A DNA stretch of 64,000 nucleotides from Aeromicrobium sp. 9AM (GCF_902506105.1 NZ_LR733304.1:2031458-2095457); one strand, 5' to 3'; positions 1 to 8,235 are shown, counted from the stretch's first letter. The notes: generated from the sequence alone by a model not told the origin. Translations and numbers: made by a program.

Positions 1-22
1 TCTGGTGCCCGCACTGCCAGAC

Positions 23-1075
23 CTAGAGCTTTGCGATCGCCGCGCGCTCGTCCTTGAGGTCCGCCAGCACCATCGCGCCCATGCGGGCGAGGAAGTGGTC
101 GGTCCACCACGGATAGTTGCGGACATCCTTGTCCTTGCGCAGCGCCGGGTCGAGCGCGAGCACGGCCTTCCTGATCTTCGGACCGTTGCTCTTCACCAGC
201 TTGTCGTACGTGTTGTTGTTCTTGTTGAGCTTGGGATTGTTGACCGAGGACTTCATGGTGCGGACGTACCGGTAGTTCTTGGCCTGCAGCCGGTTCTGTC
301 CGACGTACGCCTGGCGGAAGACCTTGCAGGCTGCGCCGTAGGACGTGCGCCCGCACGTGTCCGCCGAGAAGTACTTCAGGTTGCGGGCCGTGTACTGCTT
401 GATGGCCTTGAGCCGCAGGTCCGCGTACGTGTTCTTCTTCTTGGCGATCGAGGAGACGCACCCCTCCCTGCCCTTCCCGCAGAAGATTCCGCCCGGCTCG
501 GTGTCCCCCGGCTCCAGCGCGTACTTGTCGGAGGAGTCCCACAGCTTGTCCGGAGCGACACCTGAGGCGTTGTAGCCGATGTTCCACCGGCAGTCGCGCT
601 CGACCTGTGCCAACGCGCTGGTCGCTGCCTTGACGTACGCACGCACGGTCTTCTCCCGGCGGGCCGACTTGTCGCCGGCCTCGCTGTAGTCGGAGCTGAC
701 CTTGCTCAGGAAGCCGCCGGTCGCCATCTTCGGCAAGCCATCGGCCGCATCGGCGAGCTTCTTGCGTGAGTCGGCCACGGCGTCGCAGCCCTCCTTCTGG
801 GTGGCGAGCGCCTTGGGCGTGGATGCGTTCTTGCGCACGTACGTCCCGTGCGGCACGCTCGCCGTCGCGGCCAGCAGGATCGGCTTCTCCTTGGCCTTCC
901 ACGCCGCATAGTCGTCGTCGTAGTCCGAGGCCTTGCTGCCGGCGGCCGACGAGGCGTACAGGTACGAGCCCGCGATCAGGGCGATCACGACGACAGCGAT
1001 GATCGCCAGGATGATGAAGAGCCGCCGACGACTCTTCGGAGCCGGCGTGAGCTCGGGCGTTGCGGCGTCGGTCAT
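23..1075 (-). CDS. Membrane-anchored cysteine-containing extracytoplasmic protein, unknown function
   Basis: I do not recognise a family for this 350-aa protein. The start is the ATG at 1075 and the stop lies just inside the window. A short basic cytoplasmic N-terminus is followed by one hydrophobic segment (about residues 19-42); the rest is hydrophilic and Lys-rich, so it should face outside the membrane. Six cysteines lie in the outer part (contexts EGCD, RDCR, IFCG, EGCV, DTCG, AACK), an even number that suggests disulfides. It is divergent from a VKOR-type thiol oxidase gene that starts 168 bases away, which fits a disulfide-bonded exported protein, but that link is inference from position. 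Confidence 0.75.
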   Translation of the reverse strand: MTDAATPELTPAPKSRRRLFIILAIIAVVVIALIAGSYLYASSAAGSKASDYDDDYAAWKAKEKPILLAATASVPHGTYVRKNASTPKALATQKEGCDAVADSRKKLADAADGLPKMATGGFLSKVSSDYSEAGDKSARREKTVRAYVKAATSALAQVERDCRWNIGYNASGVAPDKLWDSSDKYALEPGDTEPGGIFCGKGREGCVSSIAKKKNTYADLRLKAIKQYTARNLKYFSADTCGRTSYGAACKVFRQAYVGQNRLQAKNYRYVRTMKSSVNNPKLNKNNNTYDKLVKSNGPKIRKAVLALDPALRKDKDVRNYPWWTDHFLARMGAMVLADLKDERAAIAKL

Positions 1076-1242
1076 TCAATCCCCCTGGGGCACCTGGTCA
1101 TCACGCCACGCCAGAGCAGGTGCGATCCCCCGACGCGCAGGTCCATCATGGACTGCGGCCGGACAGGCTGGCACCGCGCCCCCGCGCTGCGCTTGGAGGG
1201 TATGTCCGGCTCAACTTGCCGGTTGACTCTAGGATCACGGTT

Positions 1243-1851
1243 ATGACCGATCTGATCGACGATGTCGACACCACTGGCGACGACACCCTCGCGAGCCGCG
1301 GCCTCGGCCTCCTGCTGACGATCGGCGGCGCGATCGGGCTGCTCTCGGCTGCGATCCTCATCATCGACAAGATCGAGTTCCTCAAGCACCCGGACAAGCT
1401 GCTGAGCTGCGACCTCAATGCCTTCGTCAGCTGTGGTGGCGTCATCAACACCGACCAGGCGTCGGCATTCGGGTTCCCCAACCCCATCATCGGAGTCGCC
1501 GGCTTCGCGATCGTCGTGACGCTCGGCGTGCTGATGATCGCTCGCGTCGAGCTGCCCACCTTCGTCTGGCTGGGTCTGCAGGCCGGGGTCCTGTTCGGGA
1601 TCGGCTTCGTCACATGGCTGCAGAGCCAGAGCATCTACGAGATCCAGAAGCTGTGCCCCTGGTGCATGGTCGTGTGGGCCGTCACGATCCCGATCTTCGT
1701 GTGGGTGACCGCGCGCAACCTGCGGGCGTACGCACCGAACAACCCGGTGTCGCGCTTCGTGGGCGACTGGACGCTGCTGATCAACATCCTCTGGTACGTC
1801 GCCGTGATCGCCGCGATCTGGTTCAAGTTCGGCGAGAACCTCTGGGCCTGA
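1243..1851 (+). CDS. Vitamin K epoxide reductase (VKOR) family membrane thiol oxidoreductase
   Basis: 202 aa, four to five hydrophobic segments. The active-site pair is CPWC at residues 138-141, and a second pair sits in the preceding loop (Cys56 and Cys64, SCDLNAFVSC), the standard VKOR relay. Bacterial VKORs replace DsbB: they reoxidise a DsbA-like partner and pass electrons to menaquinone, driving disulfide formation outside the membrane. No thioredoxin domain is fused, so a separate DsbA-like partner is expected elsewhere. I chose the ATG at 1243 because the upstream in-frame sequence is not VKOR-like. Family assignment is firm; the substrate is not known. Confidence 0.9.
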   Translation: MTDLIDDVDTTGDDTLASRGLGLLLTIGGAIGLLSAAILIIDKIEFLKHPDKLLSCDLNAFVSCGGVINTDQASAFGFPNPIIGVAGFAIVVTLGVLMIARVELPTFVWLGLQAGVLFGIGFVTWLQSQSIYEIQKLCPWCMVVWAVTIPIFVWVTARNLRAYAPNNPVSRFVGDWTLLINILWYVAVIAAIWFKFGENLWA

Positions 1852-1870
1852 GCGGTGCTCGCAGAGGTTC
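1836..1870 (+). terminator. Hairpin at the end of the VKOR gene, possible terminator
   Basis: GAACCTCT at 1836-1843 pairs with AGAGGTTC at 1863-1870, with a smaller GAGC/GCTC stem inside. The left arm lies in the last codons and the stop is in the loop. It is followed by ATTCC rather than a U tract, so termination strength is uncertain. Confidence 0.45.
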
Positions 1871-1962
1871 ATTCCTAGCGTCATCCGCTCATGGACTTCT
1901 TCTGAGGTGTAACGCCAGCGCCTTTCGCGGCACTGATGGTGAACACCACCCGAGGAGAACCC

Positions 1963-2694
1963 ATGACAGAAGTCGCCACCGCGCCCTCGGCAACGAGCTT
2001 TGCCGACCTCAAGGCCCTGTTCATCAACTGCACCCTGAAGAGATCGCCGGAACCCAGCAACACCGACGGCCTGGTCGACATCAGTCGCCACATCATGGAG
2101 GCGCACGGCGTGCAGGTCGAGGTCGTGCGCGCCATCGACCACGACATCGCCACCGGCGTGTGGCCCGACATGACCGAGCACGGGTGGGAGACCGACGACT
2201 GGCCGGCGATCTTCGAGAAGGTCAAGGCTGCCGACATCCTGGTGCTCGCCGGGCCGATCTGGCTCGGCGACAACAGCTCGATCATGAAGCAGGTGCATGA
2301 GCGTCTCTACGGTGGCTCGCACCTGCTCAATGACCGCGGCCAGTACCTCTACTACGGACGGGTCGGCGGCTGCCTGATCACCGGGAACGAGGACGGTATC
2401 AAGCACTGCGCGCACAACGTCCTCTACACGCTGCAACACATCGGCTACACGATCCCGCCGCAGGCCGACGCCGGCTGGATCGGAGAGGCCGGACCCGGCC
2501 CGTCGTACCTCGATCCCGGCTCGGGCGGCCCCGAGAACGACTTCACCAACCGCAACACGACGTTCATGACGTGGAACCTGATGCACCTCGCCCGTCTGCT
2601 CAAGGACGCCGGAGGCGTCCCGGCATACGGCAACCAGCGCTCCGAATGGGACGCGGGCTGCCGGTTCGACTTCGAGAACCCGGAGTACCGATGA
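1963..2694 (+). CDS. NAD(P)H-dependent flavodoxin-fold oxidoreductase
   Basis: 243 aa with the flavodoxin-like FMN reductase fold. An N-terminal beta strand and phosphate loop (LFINCTLKRSPEPSNT, about residues 18-33) leads to the FMN-contacting segment AGPIWLGDNSSIMKQ near residue 100. Such enzymes reduce FMN-bound substrates such as quinones or nitro compounds with NAD(P)H. The ATG at 1963 follows GAGGAGAA; an in-frame ATG at 1936 lacks a ribosome site. No coupling to neighbours; it stands between VKOR and an ECF sigma gene. The substrate cannot be told from sequence. Confidence 0.75.
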   Translation: MTEVATAPSATSFADLKALFINCTLKRSPEPSNTDGLVDISRHIMEAHGVQVEVVRAIDHDIATGVWPDMTEHGWETDDWPAIFEKVKAADILVLAGPIWLGDNSSIMKQVHERLYGGSHLLNDRGQYLYYGRVGGCLITGNEDGIKHCAHNVLYTLQHIGYTIPPQADAGWIGEAGPGPSYLDPGSGGPENDFTNRNTTFMTWNLMHLARLLKDAGGVPAYGNQRSEWDAGCRFDFENPEYR

Positions 2695-2713
2695 CAGGCG
2701 ATACGCTCTGGCG

Positions 2714-3373
2714 GTGGTCAGTTCGAGCACCGACGACGCGATCGTGGCCGGTGTTCGCGCCGGTGACGAAGCCGTCTTCGCTCTCCTGCTGAGTGACTGG
2801 TCACGATCCATGCTCATGGTCGCGCGCACGTTCGTCTCGACGGAGGCCTCTGCCGAGGAAGTCGTTCAGGACACGTGGCTTGCCGTGATCCGCGGCATCG
2901 ACGGCTTCGAGGGCCGTTCCTCGCTGCGCACGTGGGTCTACAGGATCCTTGTGCACACCGCGAAACGGCGCGGCACGCGCGAGAGCCGCATCGTGCCGTG
3001 GGGCAACCTGACCGCGGAGGATCGCGGTTCGACGGTCGATCCGGCGCTCTTTCGCGCCGACGATGACCAATATCCGGGAGGTTGGCTCTCGTTCCCCCAG
3101 GAATGGCACTCGGCCGAGGGCAGCGTCCTCGCCGGTGAGGTGCGTGCCCACCTTCGCGCCGCGATCGACGCGCTGCCAGATCGCAAGCGAGTGGTCATCA
3201 CCTTGCGCGACGTGATGGGACACAGCTCCGACGAGGTGTGCGACATGCTCGAGATCTCGGCCGCGAACCAGCGGGTTCTTTTGCACCGAGCGAGGGCAGC
3301 CGTTCGCGCCCAGCTGGCGGACTTTCTCGTGGGCGATGACGGTCCGCGTGACGGTGGGGGTGAGCTGGGATGA
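2714..3373 (+). CDS. ECF RNA polymerase sigma factor
   Basis: 219 aa. Region 2 spans about residues 25-75 (VVQDTW followed by SSLRTWVYRILVHTAKRR) and region 4 is a C-terminal helix-turn-helix (LPDRKRVVITLRDVMGHSS to LLHRARAAVRAQL, about 155-205). The acidic linker between them is longer than in minimal ECF factors. It starts at GTG 2714 and its stop overlaps the next gene by four bases, which encodes a zinc anti-sigma-like protein, so the pair is cotranscribed and translationally coupled. Regulon unknown. Confidence 0.88.
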   Translation: MVSSSTDDAIVAGVRAGDEAVFALLLSDWSRSMLMVARTFVSTEASAEEVVQDTWLAVIRGIDGFEGRSSLRTWVYRILVHTAKRRGTRESRIVPWGNLTAEDRGSTVDPALFRADDDQYPGGWLSFPQEWHSAEGSVLAGEVRAHLRAAIDALPDRKRVVITLRDVMGHSSDEVCDMLEISAANQRVLLHRARAAVRAQLADFLVGDDGPRDGGGELG

Positions 3374-3630
3374 GCCATCTCACCTGCCAGGAGTTCGTCG
3401 AGCTGGTCACGGATTACTTCGAAGGCACCCTCGACGAGAACGTGCGAATCCGGTTCGACGAGCACCGTGCACTGTGCCCCGGCTGCGAGACCTACCTGGA
3501 GCAGATGCAGGAAACTGTGGCGAAGCTCGGTGAGATCCCCGTCGAGACCCTGTCGGACGAGATGCAGTCCGTCCTCCTCTCCGCCTTCCGCGACATCCAC
3601 CGCGGACCGCCGACCGATCGCACCACCTGA
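3370..3630 (+). CDS. Zinc-finger (ZAS-type) anti-sigma-like protein, soluble
   Basis: 86 aa. The N-terminal half carries the ZAS/zf-HC2 signature H-x3-C-x2-C (EHRALCPGCETY, around residues 32-43) with an upstream Cys in LTCQEF. There is no membrane segment, so it is probably a cytoplasmic thiol-responsive anti-sigma factor of the RsrA/ChrR-N type rather than a transmembrane sensor. The ATGA overlap with the ECF gene makes that sigma factor its likely partner. Expected control: oxidation of zinc ligands frees the sigma factor (family knowledge, not seen here). Confidence 0.82.
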   Translation: MSHLTCQEFVELVTDYFEGTLDENVRIRFDEHRALCPGCETYLEQMQETVAKLGEIPVETLSDEMQSVLLSAFRDIHRGPPTDRTT

Positions 3631-3642
3631 ATCGAGAAGCCC

Positions 3643-4845
3643 ATGCCCGACGTCGAGTTCACCAACCTGCTGATCGTCGTCGTCATCGCGCTGCTCGCCC
3701 CGTTGACACTCGGGCTGGCACCACGGCTCAGGCTCCCGGCCGTCGTGCTGGAGATCGTCACCGGCATCGTGGTCGGGCCGCAGGCCCTGGGCTGGGTCGA
3801 GGTGGACCTGCCAGTCTCCATCGTGTCGCTGCTCGGCTTGGCGTTCCTGCTCTTCCTCGCCGGTCTGGAGATCGACGTCCACCAGCTGCGAGGGCAGATG
3901 CTGCATCTCGCCCTCCTCGGGTATGCCGCGACGCTTGTCCTCGGGATCGCCGTCGGGACGGTCTTGGAGGCCGTCGGCTGGGTCAAGAGCCCGGGGCTGG
4001 TGGCCGTCACGCTCTCAGCCACCTCCCTGGGCCTGGTCGTGCCCGTGCTCAAGGACGCCGGCCGGGTGGACAGCCGTCTCGGTCAGATCGTCGTGGCGGC
4101 CGCCTCTGTTGCGGACTTCGCCGCAATCGTCCTGCTGTCGCTGTTGTTCTCCACCTCGGACGCGAGTACCGGGAGCCGGCTGGTCCTGCTTGTCTCGTTC
4201 GCCGCACTCATCGCAGCCACGGCCGTTGCCGCCACCGTGGTTGCCCGCTCCAAGCGCCTCACGACGACGTTGACCACGTTGCAGGACACGACGGCGCAGA
4301 TTCGCGTACGGGCCGCTGTGGTCCTCCTGGTGGCATTCGTGACACTGGCCGAGCAGTTCGGACTCGAGAGCATCCTCGGCGCGTTCATGGCCGGCGCAGT
4401 CGTGGGTCTGGTCGATCGGGACTCCGCATCTCATCCCCACTTCCGCACCAAGCTCGAGGCCATCGGATACGGATTCCTGATCCCGGTGTTCTTCGTCAGC
4501 AGCGGAATGAGGCTCGACCTCAGCGGACTGATGGAGAATCCAGCGGCCCTTGCCCGAGTCCCGCTGTTCCTCGCGGCGCTGCTCGCGGTTCGGGGCCTTC
4601 CGGCACTGTTGTTCAGCCGCCTGCTCGATCGTCGGACGGTGATCGCCGCTGGACTGCTCCAGGCGACCTCACTGCCGTTCGTGGTGACCGCTACGCAGAT
4701 CGGGGTCCTGACAGGGCTGATGAGCGGGGTCACCGCGGCCGGCCTCGTGTGCGCGGGCCTCCTGTCGGTGATGGTCTTCCCAGCGGTTGCGCTCCTGCTT
4801 CTCCGCTCGCCGCAAGGGGACCGTCCGGTCTCCGGGTCTAGCTGA
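3643..4845 (+). CDS. Monovalent cation/proton antiporter, CPA2 (Kef/NapA) type
   Basis: 400 aa, entirely membrane-embedded with about 11-12 hydrophobic segments starting at residue 7. Features of CPA2 exchangers include the early GLEID region after a LAFLLFLAGLEI helix and the duplicated inverted-repeat layout. No RCK/TrkA domain follows the membrane part, so nucleotide control is not expected. It begins 12 bases after the anti-sigma gene and could be part of that operon. Its last 8 bases overlap the convergent pterin dehydratase gene. The ion (Na+ or K+) cannot be decided from sequence. Confidence 0.82.
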   Translation: MPDVEFTNLLIVVVIALLAPLTLGLAPRLRLPAVVLEIVTGIVVGPQALGWVEVDLPVSIVSLLGLAFLLFLAGLEIDVHQLRGQMLHLALLGYAATLVLGIAVGTVLEAVGWVKSPGLVAVTLSATSLGLVVPVLKDAGRVDSRLGQIVVAAASVADFAAIVLLSLLFSTSDASTGSRLVLLVSFAALIAATAVAATVVARSKRLTTTLTTLQDTTAQIRVRAAVVLLVAFVTLAEQFGLESILGAFMAGAVVGLVDRDSASHPHFRTKLEAIGYGFLIPVFFVSSGMRLDLSGLMENPAALARVPLFLAALLAVRGLPALLFSRLLDRRTVIAAGLLQATSLPFVVTATQIGVLTGLMSGVTAAGLVCAGLLSVMVFPAVALLLLRSPQGDRPVSGSS

Positions 4846-5128
4846 CAGCGCCGGCGACCCTCTCGAGCACGCGCGCGAGCTGGATGTCGCGCCCCGTCAC
4901 CCCGCCGACGTCGTGGCTGGTCAGCCGGACGTCGACGCGGTTGTAGACGTTGGTCCACTCCGGATGGTGGTCCTGCTCCTCGATCGGCCCGGCGGCACGA
5001 TTCATGAAGTCGAGCGCGGCGCGGAAGTCGGCGAACTCGTACGTCCTCACGATCGCCTCGCCCTCCTGTGACCAGCCGGGCAGCGAGTCGAGGGCTTCTT
5101 CGATCTGGGCATCAGTGAAGGTCGACAT
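4838..5128 (-). CDS. Pterin-4-alpha-carbinolamine dehydratase
   Basis: 96 aa, the usual family length. The active-site signature is present: EEQDHHPEW around residues 50-58, then an aromatic (VYNRVDVRL) and the distal His in TSHDVGG. The enzyme dehydrates 4a-hydroxytetrahydrobiopterin after aromatic amino acid hydroxylation; bacterial copies may also act in molybdopterin or folate metabolism. No aromatic hydroxylase gene is next to it. It converges with the antiporter gene, overlapping by 8 bases. Start is ATG 5128. Confidence 0.9.
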   Translation of the reverse strand: MSTFTDAQIEEALDSLPGWSQEGEAIVRTYEFADFRAALDFMNRAAGPIEEQDHHPEWTNVYNRVDVRLTSHDVGGVTGRDIQLARVLERVAGAVS

Positions 5129-5158
5129 GTCTTCGACGATACGTCGCGCTCCCAGGCG

Positions 5159-5644
5159 TCAGTAACCCCCGCCGCCACCAGTCTCGGCGGCTGCCTGAAT
5201 CTTCTTGCCGGCCGGCGAGACGACCCACCAGATGTCACCGACGCCCTGGCCGTTGGTGTCGCCCGCCTTGCCGTCGTCGGCGTACGTGTAGAGCGGCATG
5301 CCCTCGAGCGTGACCTGCTTCGACCCGTCGGCCCCCGTGATCGTGCCGACCTCGCCCTTGACCCCGTCGACCTTGGGCTTCGCGGACGACGTCGTGATGG
5401 CCGGCCACTCCTCGGCGCACGCGCCGGTGCAGGAGCTCTTCCCAGAGCCGGGGGTGTCCTTGTCGAAGGCGTACGCGGTCATCCCCTTGCCGTCGACGAC
5501 GATCCTGCCCAGCGAGCTCGTTGAGGTGCCGATGTCGGAACCCTTGGCGGGGACATCCCCCGATGAGTCCGAGCCTCCGCACCCGGTCAGGGCCAGGACG
5601 GCCAGCGAGCTGCCGGCCAGCGCCAGCGTGAGCCTGCGATTCAT
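5159..5644 (-). CDS. Secreted-repeat lipoprotein
   Basis: 161 aa. A lipoprotein signal peptide (basic MNRR, hydrophobic stretch, lipobox LTGC near residue 24) is followed by two copies of the secreted-repeat domain: one near LGRIVVDGKGMTAYAFDKDTP with CTGACAEEWPA, and one near VTLEGMPLYTYADD with GVGDIWWVV. The motif Y-x-F/Y-x-D-x plus C-x3-C-x3-WP is typical of these repeats in putative extracytoplasmic electron-carrier or stress proteins. It ends in a Gly-rich tail. It is divergent from a SigL-like sigma operon and both share a matching promoter, so it is probably in that sigma regulon. Confidence 0.85.
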   Translation of the reverse strand: MNRRLTLALAGSSLAVLALTGCGGSDSSGDVPAKGSDIGTSTSSLGRIVVDGKGMTAYAFDKDTPGSGKSSCTGACAEEWPAITTSSAKPKVDGVKGEVGTITGADGSKQVTLEGMPLYTYADDGKAGDTNGQGVGDIWWVVSPAGKKIQAAAETGGGGGY

Positions 5645-5696
5645 GGCGATCAACTTCCTTCGATCTCGAGGTCGGGGCGGACATGCCCCCGAAGTG

Positions 5697-5724
5697 AGGA
5701 CGAGATCGCGGCACGGCGCGTTCA
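5697..5724 (-). promoter_or_regulatory. Candidate ECF sigma promoter for the secreted-repeat lipoprotein
   Basis: On the minus strand TGAACG (5724-5719) is followed after exactly 16 bases by CGTCCT (5702-5697), about 50 bases before the lipoprotein start. TGAAC/CGT is the usual shape of promoters read by SigL-type ECF factors. The same pair with the same spacing occurs on the plus strand for the sigma gene. Confidence 0.6.
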
Positions 5725-5738
5725 ATGGTGGGAAGGAT

Positions 5739-5766
5739 TGAACGATTCGGCTCTGCTTCCCGTTGT
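5739..5766 (+). promoter_or_regulatory. Candidate autoregulated ECF promoter of the sigma/anti-sigma operon
   Basis: TGAACG at 5739-5744, a 16-base spacer, then CGTTGT at 5761-5766. It lies 17 bases before the chosen ATG at 5783, leaving room for a short leader with GGAGG at 5774-5778. It mirrors the promoter on the other strand. Confidence 0.6.
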
Positions 5767-5782
5767 AGTGCCTGGAGGACTG

Positions 5783-6289
5783 ATGCCCGAGGACCAGGAC
5801 GAGCTGCTGCGTGCGCTGCACGACGCGCATGCGCCTGCCCTGCTCCGCTACGTCACCCGTTTGACGTACGACCCGGCGCTCGCGCAGGACGTCGTGCAGG
5901 AAGCCCTGTTCCGGGCCTGGAAACGGCCGGCGATCCTCGAACAGGGTGACGCGGCTTCGCGGGCCTGGCTGTTCACGGTGGCGCGCAACCTCGTCATCGA
6001 CGACCGCCGGAGCGCCCGGCACCTCCATGAGGTGCCGACCGAGCGGATGCCCGAGACCTCGCGAACGGACGGCACCGACGCAACCCTCGACCGGTGGCTG
6101 GTGTCCGACGCGCTGCGTTCACTGTCGACCGAGCACCGCCACGCGGTCGTCAGCGCCTACTACCTCGGCAAGTCGGCCGCCGAGATCGGCCGCGAGGAAG
6201 GGATTCCCGAGGGCACCGTGCGTTCACGGATGCACTACGCGCTCCGCGCCCTACGACTCGCGATGCAGGAAAGAGGTGTCACGCGATGA
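5783..6289 (+). CDS. ECF sigma factor, SigL/SigK-like group
   Basis: 168 aa. Region 2 covers about residues 10-75 (YDPALAQDVVQEALFRAWKRP, then SRAWLFTVARNLVIDDRR); region 4 covers about 110-160 (LSTEHRHAVVSAYYLGKSAAEIGREEGIPEGTVRSRMH). The ATG at 5783 is chosen because GGAGG stands 4 bases upstream; an in-frame ATG at 5738 would put the coding sequence over the predicted -35 element. The stop overlaps the anti-sigma start (ATGA). The pair resembles mycobacterial SigL with its membrane anti-sigma RslA. Confidence 0.88.
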   Translation: MPEDQDELLRALHDAHAPALLRYVTRLTYDPALAQDVVQEALFRAWKRPAILEQGDAASRAWLFTVARNLVIDDRRSARHLHEVPTERMPETSRTDGTDATLDRWLVSDALRSLSTEHRHAVVSAYYLGKSAAEIGREEGIPEGTVRSRMHYALRALRLAMQERGVTR

Positions 6290-6963
6290 ACGACGACCCG
6301 TTCCACGACTGGGACGCCGCCTATGTCCTCGGCCAGCTCGGCCCGGACGACCGGCGGGCGTACGAGCAGCACCTGAAGACCTGCGCCTCCTGCTCGGCGG
6401 CTGTCGCCGAGCTCGCCGGCATGCCCGGCATCCTGGCGACCCTGACCAAGGACGAAGCACTCGCACTCCTCGATCCCGAGCCGGTCGAGCCCGCCTCTGA
6501 CGGACTCGTGACCCGGCTCGCCGTGGCTGCCGGGCGACGTCGCCGCCGCGTGCGGCTTGCCATCGCGGGTGCGGGTGTCGCGGCCGCCCTCGGGCTCGGC
6601 GTAGGCGGATACGTCGTGGGGTCGGCCGACGACCCACCCTCAGGGCACTTCGTCGCAATGAGTGAGGTGCAGCCCGGCATCATGACCGCCAACGTGCGGG
6701 TCGAGAAGAAGGCCTGGGGCACCCGGATCGACTGGAACTGCCACTACGTCGCCACCGGTGGATACAGCGCCAGCCGCGTGTACGAGCTCGTCGTCACCGA
6801 CACGTCGGGGCACGAGACGGTCGCGGCGACCTGGACCGCGTCGAGCCCCAAGGCGGCTTCCCTCTCGGCCTCCAGCAGCGTGCCGAAGGCGCAGATCCGA
6901 CGCGTCGACATCCGCGTCGCCGGCTCGGACGAGCCGCTGACCGAGACGGAGCTAAACGGCTGA
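6286..6963 (+). CDS. Transmembrane zinc anti-sigma factor, RslA-like
   Basis: 225 aa. The cytoplasmic N-terminal anti-sigma domain has the H-x3-C-x2-C zinc motif (EQHLKTCASCSAA, about residues 26-38). One membrane helix follows at about residues 86-108 (LAIAGAGVAAALGLGVGGYVVG), then a roughly 115-residue extracytoplasmic domain. This layout matches RslA/RskA-type anti-sigma factors, which release the sigma factor on zinc-site oxidation or regulated proteolysis. Start ATG 6286 overlaps the sigma stop. Its end overlaps the convergent MFS gene by 12 bases. Confidence 0.88.
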   Translation: MNDDPFHDWDAAYVLGQLGPDDRRAYEQHLKTCASCSAAVAELAGMPGILATLTKDEALALLDPEPVEPASDGLVTRLAVAAGRRRRRVRLAIAGAGVAAALGLGVGGYVVGSADDPPSGHFVAMSEVQPGIMTANVRVEKKAWGTRIDWNCHYVATGGYSASRVYELVVTDTSGHETVAATWTASSPKAASLSASSSVPKAQIRRVDIRVAGSDEPLTETELNG

Positions 6964-8154
6964 CGGTCTGGGGTCTCGTGCACACGTGATGGCCGCAGCC
7001 AGCGCGATCGCCAGGGCAGCGACGGTCGTGGTTCCCAGCCAACCGATCCACGCGACCGCAGCCGTGCCAAAAGCCGTACCCAAGCTGCCGCCAACAAAGT
7101 AGACGACCATGTACGCGCTGTTGAAGCGGGCCGGCGCCTCGGGTTCTATCGCCAGAACGGTGCTCTGATTCGCGACTTGGGCGGAGAACAATCCGGCATC
7201 GAACGCCGCGAGACAGGCCACGACCAGACCTGGACTGTCGAGCACGAAGCCCAGCGCGGCGGCGGCAACCCCGGCAAACGACAACCCCGCCAGGATCACG
7301 ACCCGGTGTCCGTGCCGATCAGTGAGCAAGCCGGCTACCCGGGTCGCCATGATCCCGCTCAGCCCAGCAAGGGCGTACAGGCCGATCCGCTCCGCCGAAT
7401 AGCTGTACGGCGGCTCGGACAACGCGACCGCGAGACCGCCCCAGATCGCGCAGAACGCGAAGAACCATGCGGTGCCCCTCGCTGCGGCCAGGCGCAGAGG
7501 CGCGAACCGGGCGAACAAGCGCGGCATCGATCGAAGGGTCGCCAAGTATCCGTTCTGCCCATTGGCACGCACCTCGGGCAGCGCCTTGAGTGCGAGGCCT
7601 GCGATGACCAGGCACACAGCGGCGAAGATCACGAGCATCTCTCGCCAGCCCGCCGCGTCCGCGAGCCAGCCACCCACCATGCGGCCGACCAAGATGCCCG
7701 CTGAGATCCCCGCCGTGACGATGCCGAGCACGGTCGCTCGGCGCGCCGGGCTCGTCAGACGCCCGGCGACCGAGCTGAGGCCGGCGCCCACGGCGGAGCA
7801 CATCCCACTCAGGAGTACACACAGACCCAGCAGCCAAGTGTTGGGCACCGCCGCTGTCGCCGCGATCGAGATGCTCAGCACCGTGAGCTGTGTGGCCAGC
7901 ACGTATCGAGGCGGAAACCTGTCGACCAACGGCACCAGCAGGCCCAACCCGAGCAGATAGCCCGCAGGTCCACATGCCAGGGCAATCCCGACCACTGACG
8001 TCGACGATCCGAGTGCGGTCGCCACATCACCAATTGCGGGTTGCAAGACGTATATCGCCGCTGTCCCGAGGGCTGCCGCCATGGTCATGAACAGGATGAC
8101 CGGACGGCGAAGGTCGACGGTGGGTGCGGACTCATCCGCGGGCTGGGTTCTCAC
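6952..8154 (-). CDS. MFS transporter, 12-helix efflux type
   Basis: 400 aa with about 12 hydrophobic segments and a central loop near residue 200 (KALPEVRANGQNGY). The loop after helix 2 (LVDRFPPRYVLA) and the equivalent in the second half (LLTDRHGHRVVIL) match the MFS D-R-x-G/P-R motif. The layout resembles YnfM/arabinose-polymer type exporters. It is divergent from a LysR regulator across 92 bases, the classic arrangement in which the regulator controls an efflux or uptake gene. Substrate unknown. Confidence 0.85.
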   Translation of the reverse strand: MRTQPADESAPTVDLRRPVILFMTMAAALGTAAIYVLQPAIGDVATALGSSTSVVGIALACGPAGYLLGLGLLVPLVDRFPPRYVLATQLTVLSISIAATAAVPNTWLLGLCVLLSGMCSAVGAGLSSVAGRLTSPARRATVLGIVTAGISAGILVGRMVGGWLADAAGWREMLVIFAAVCLVIAGLALKALPEVRANGQNGYLATLRSMPRLFARFAPLRLAAARGTAWFFAFCAIWGGLAVALSEPPYSYSAERIGLYALAGLSGIMATRVAGLLTDRHGHRVVILAGLSFAGVAAAALGFVLDSPGLVVACLAAFDAGLFSAQVANQSTVLAIEPEAPARFNSAYMVVYFVGGSLGTAFGTAAVAWIGWLGTTTVAALAIALAAAITCARDPRPSAV

Positions 8155-8170
8155 TCCTCGACGGTATGAA

Positions 8171-8193
8171 CCGCCAGACCTACGTGCTGGCGG
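8171..8193. promoter_or_regulatory. Dyad between divergent MFS and LysR genes, possible LysR operator
   Basis: CCGCCAG, nine bases, then CTGGCGG: perfect 7-bp arms centred in the 92-base divergent intergenic space, 17 bases from the MFS start. LysR regulators bind dyads in this position. The T-N11-A core typical of the family is not obvious, so the assignment is tentative. Confidence 0.45.
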
Positions 8194-8215
8194 AAACCGG
8201 ACGGCAACGCGGCGT

Positions 8216-8235
8216 CCTGTCCCGGCACGGACAGG
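8216..8235. promoter_or_regulatory. Second dyad next to the lysR ribosome site
   Basis: CCTGTCC (8216-8222) and GGACAGG (8229-8235) form a 7-bp dyad with a 6-base loop. Its right arm overlaps the AGGAG ribosome-binding sequence (8233-8237) of the LysR gene. It could be an operator half or an RNA hairpin that limits translation. Confidence 0.4.

Noticed and set aside
1072-2829. Minus-strand 585-codon frame opposite the VKOR and flavodoxin-fold genes
   Set aside because: Shadow of two real genes; no family features and no ribosome site.
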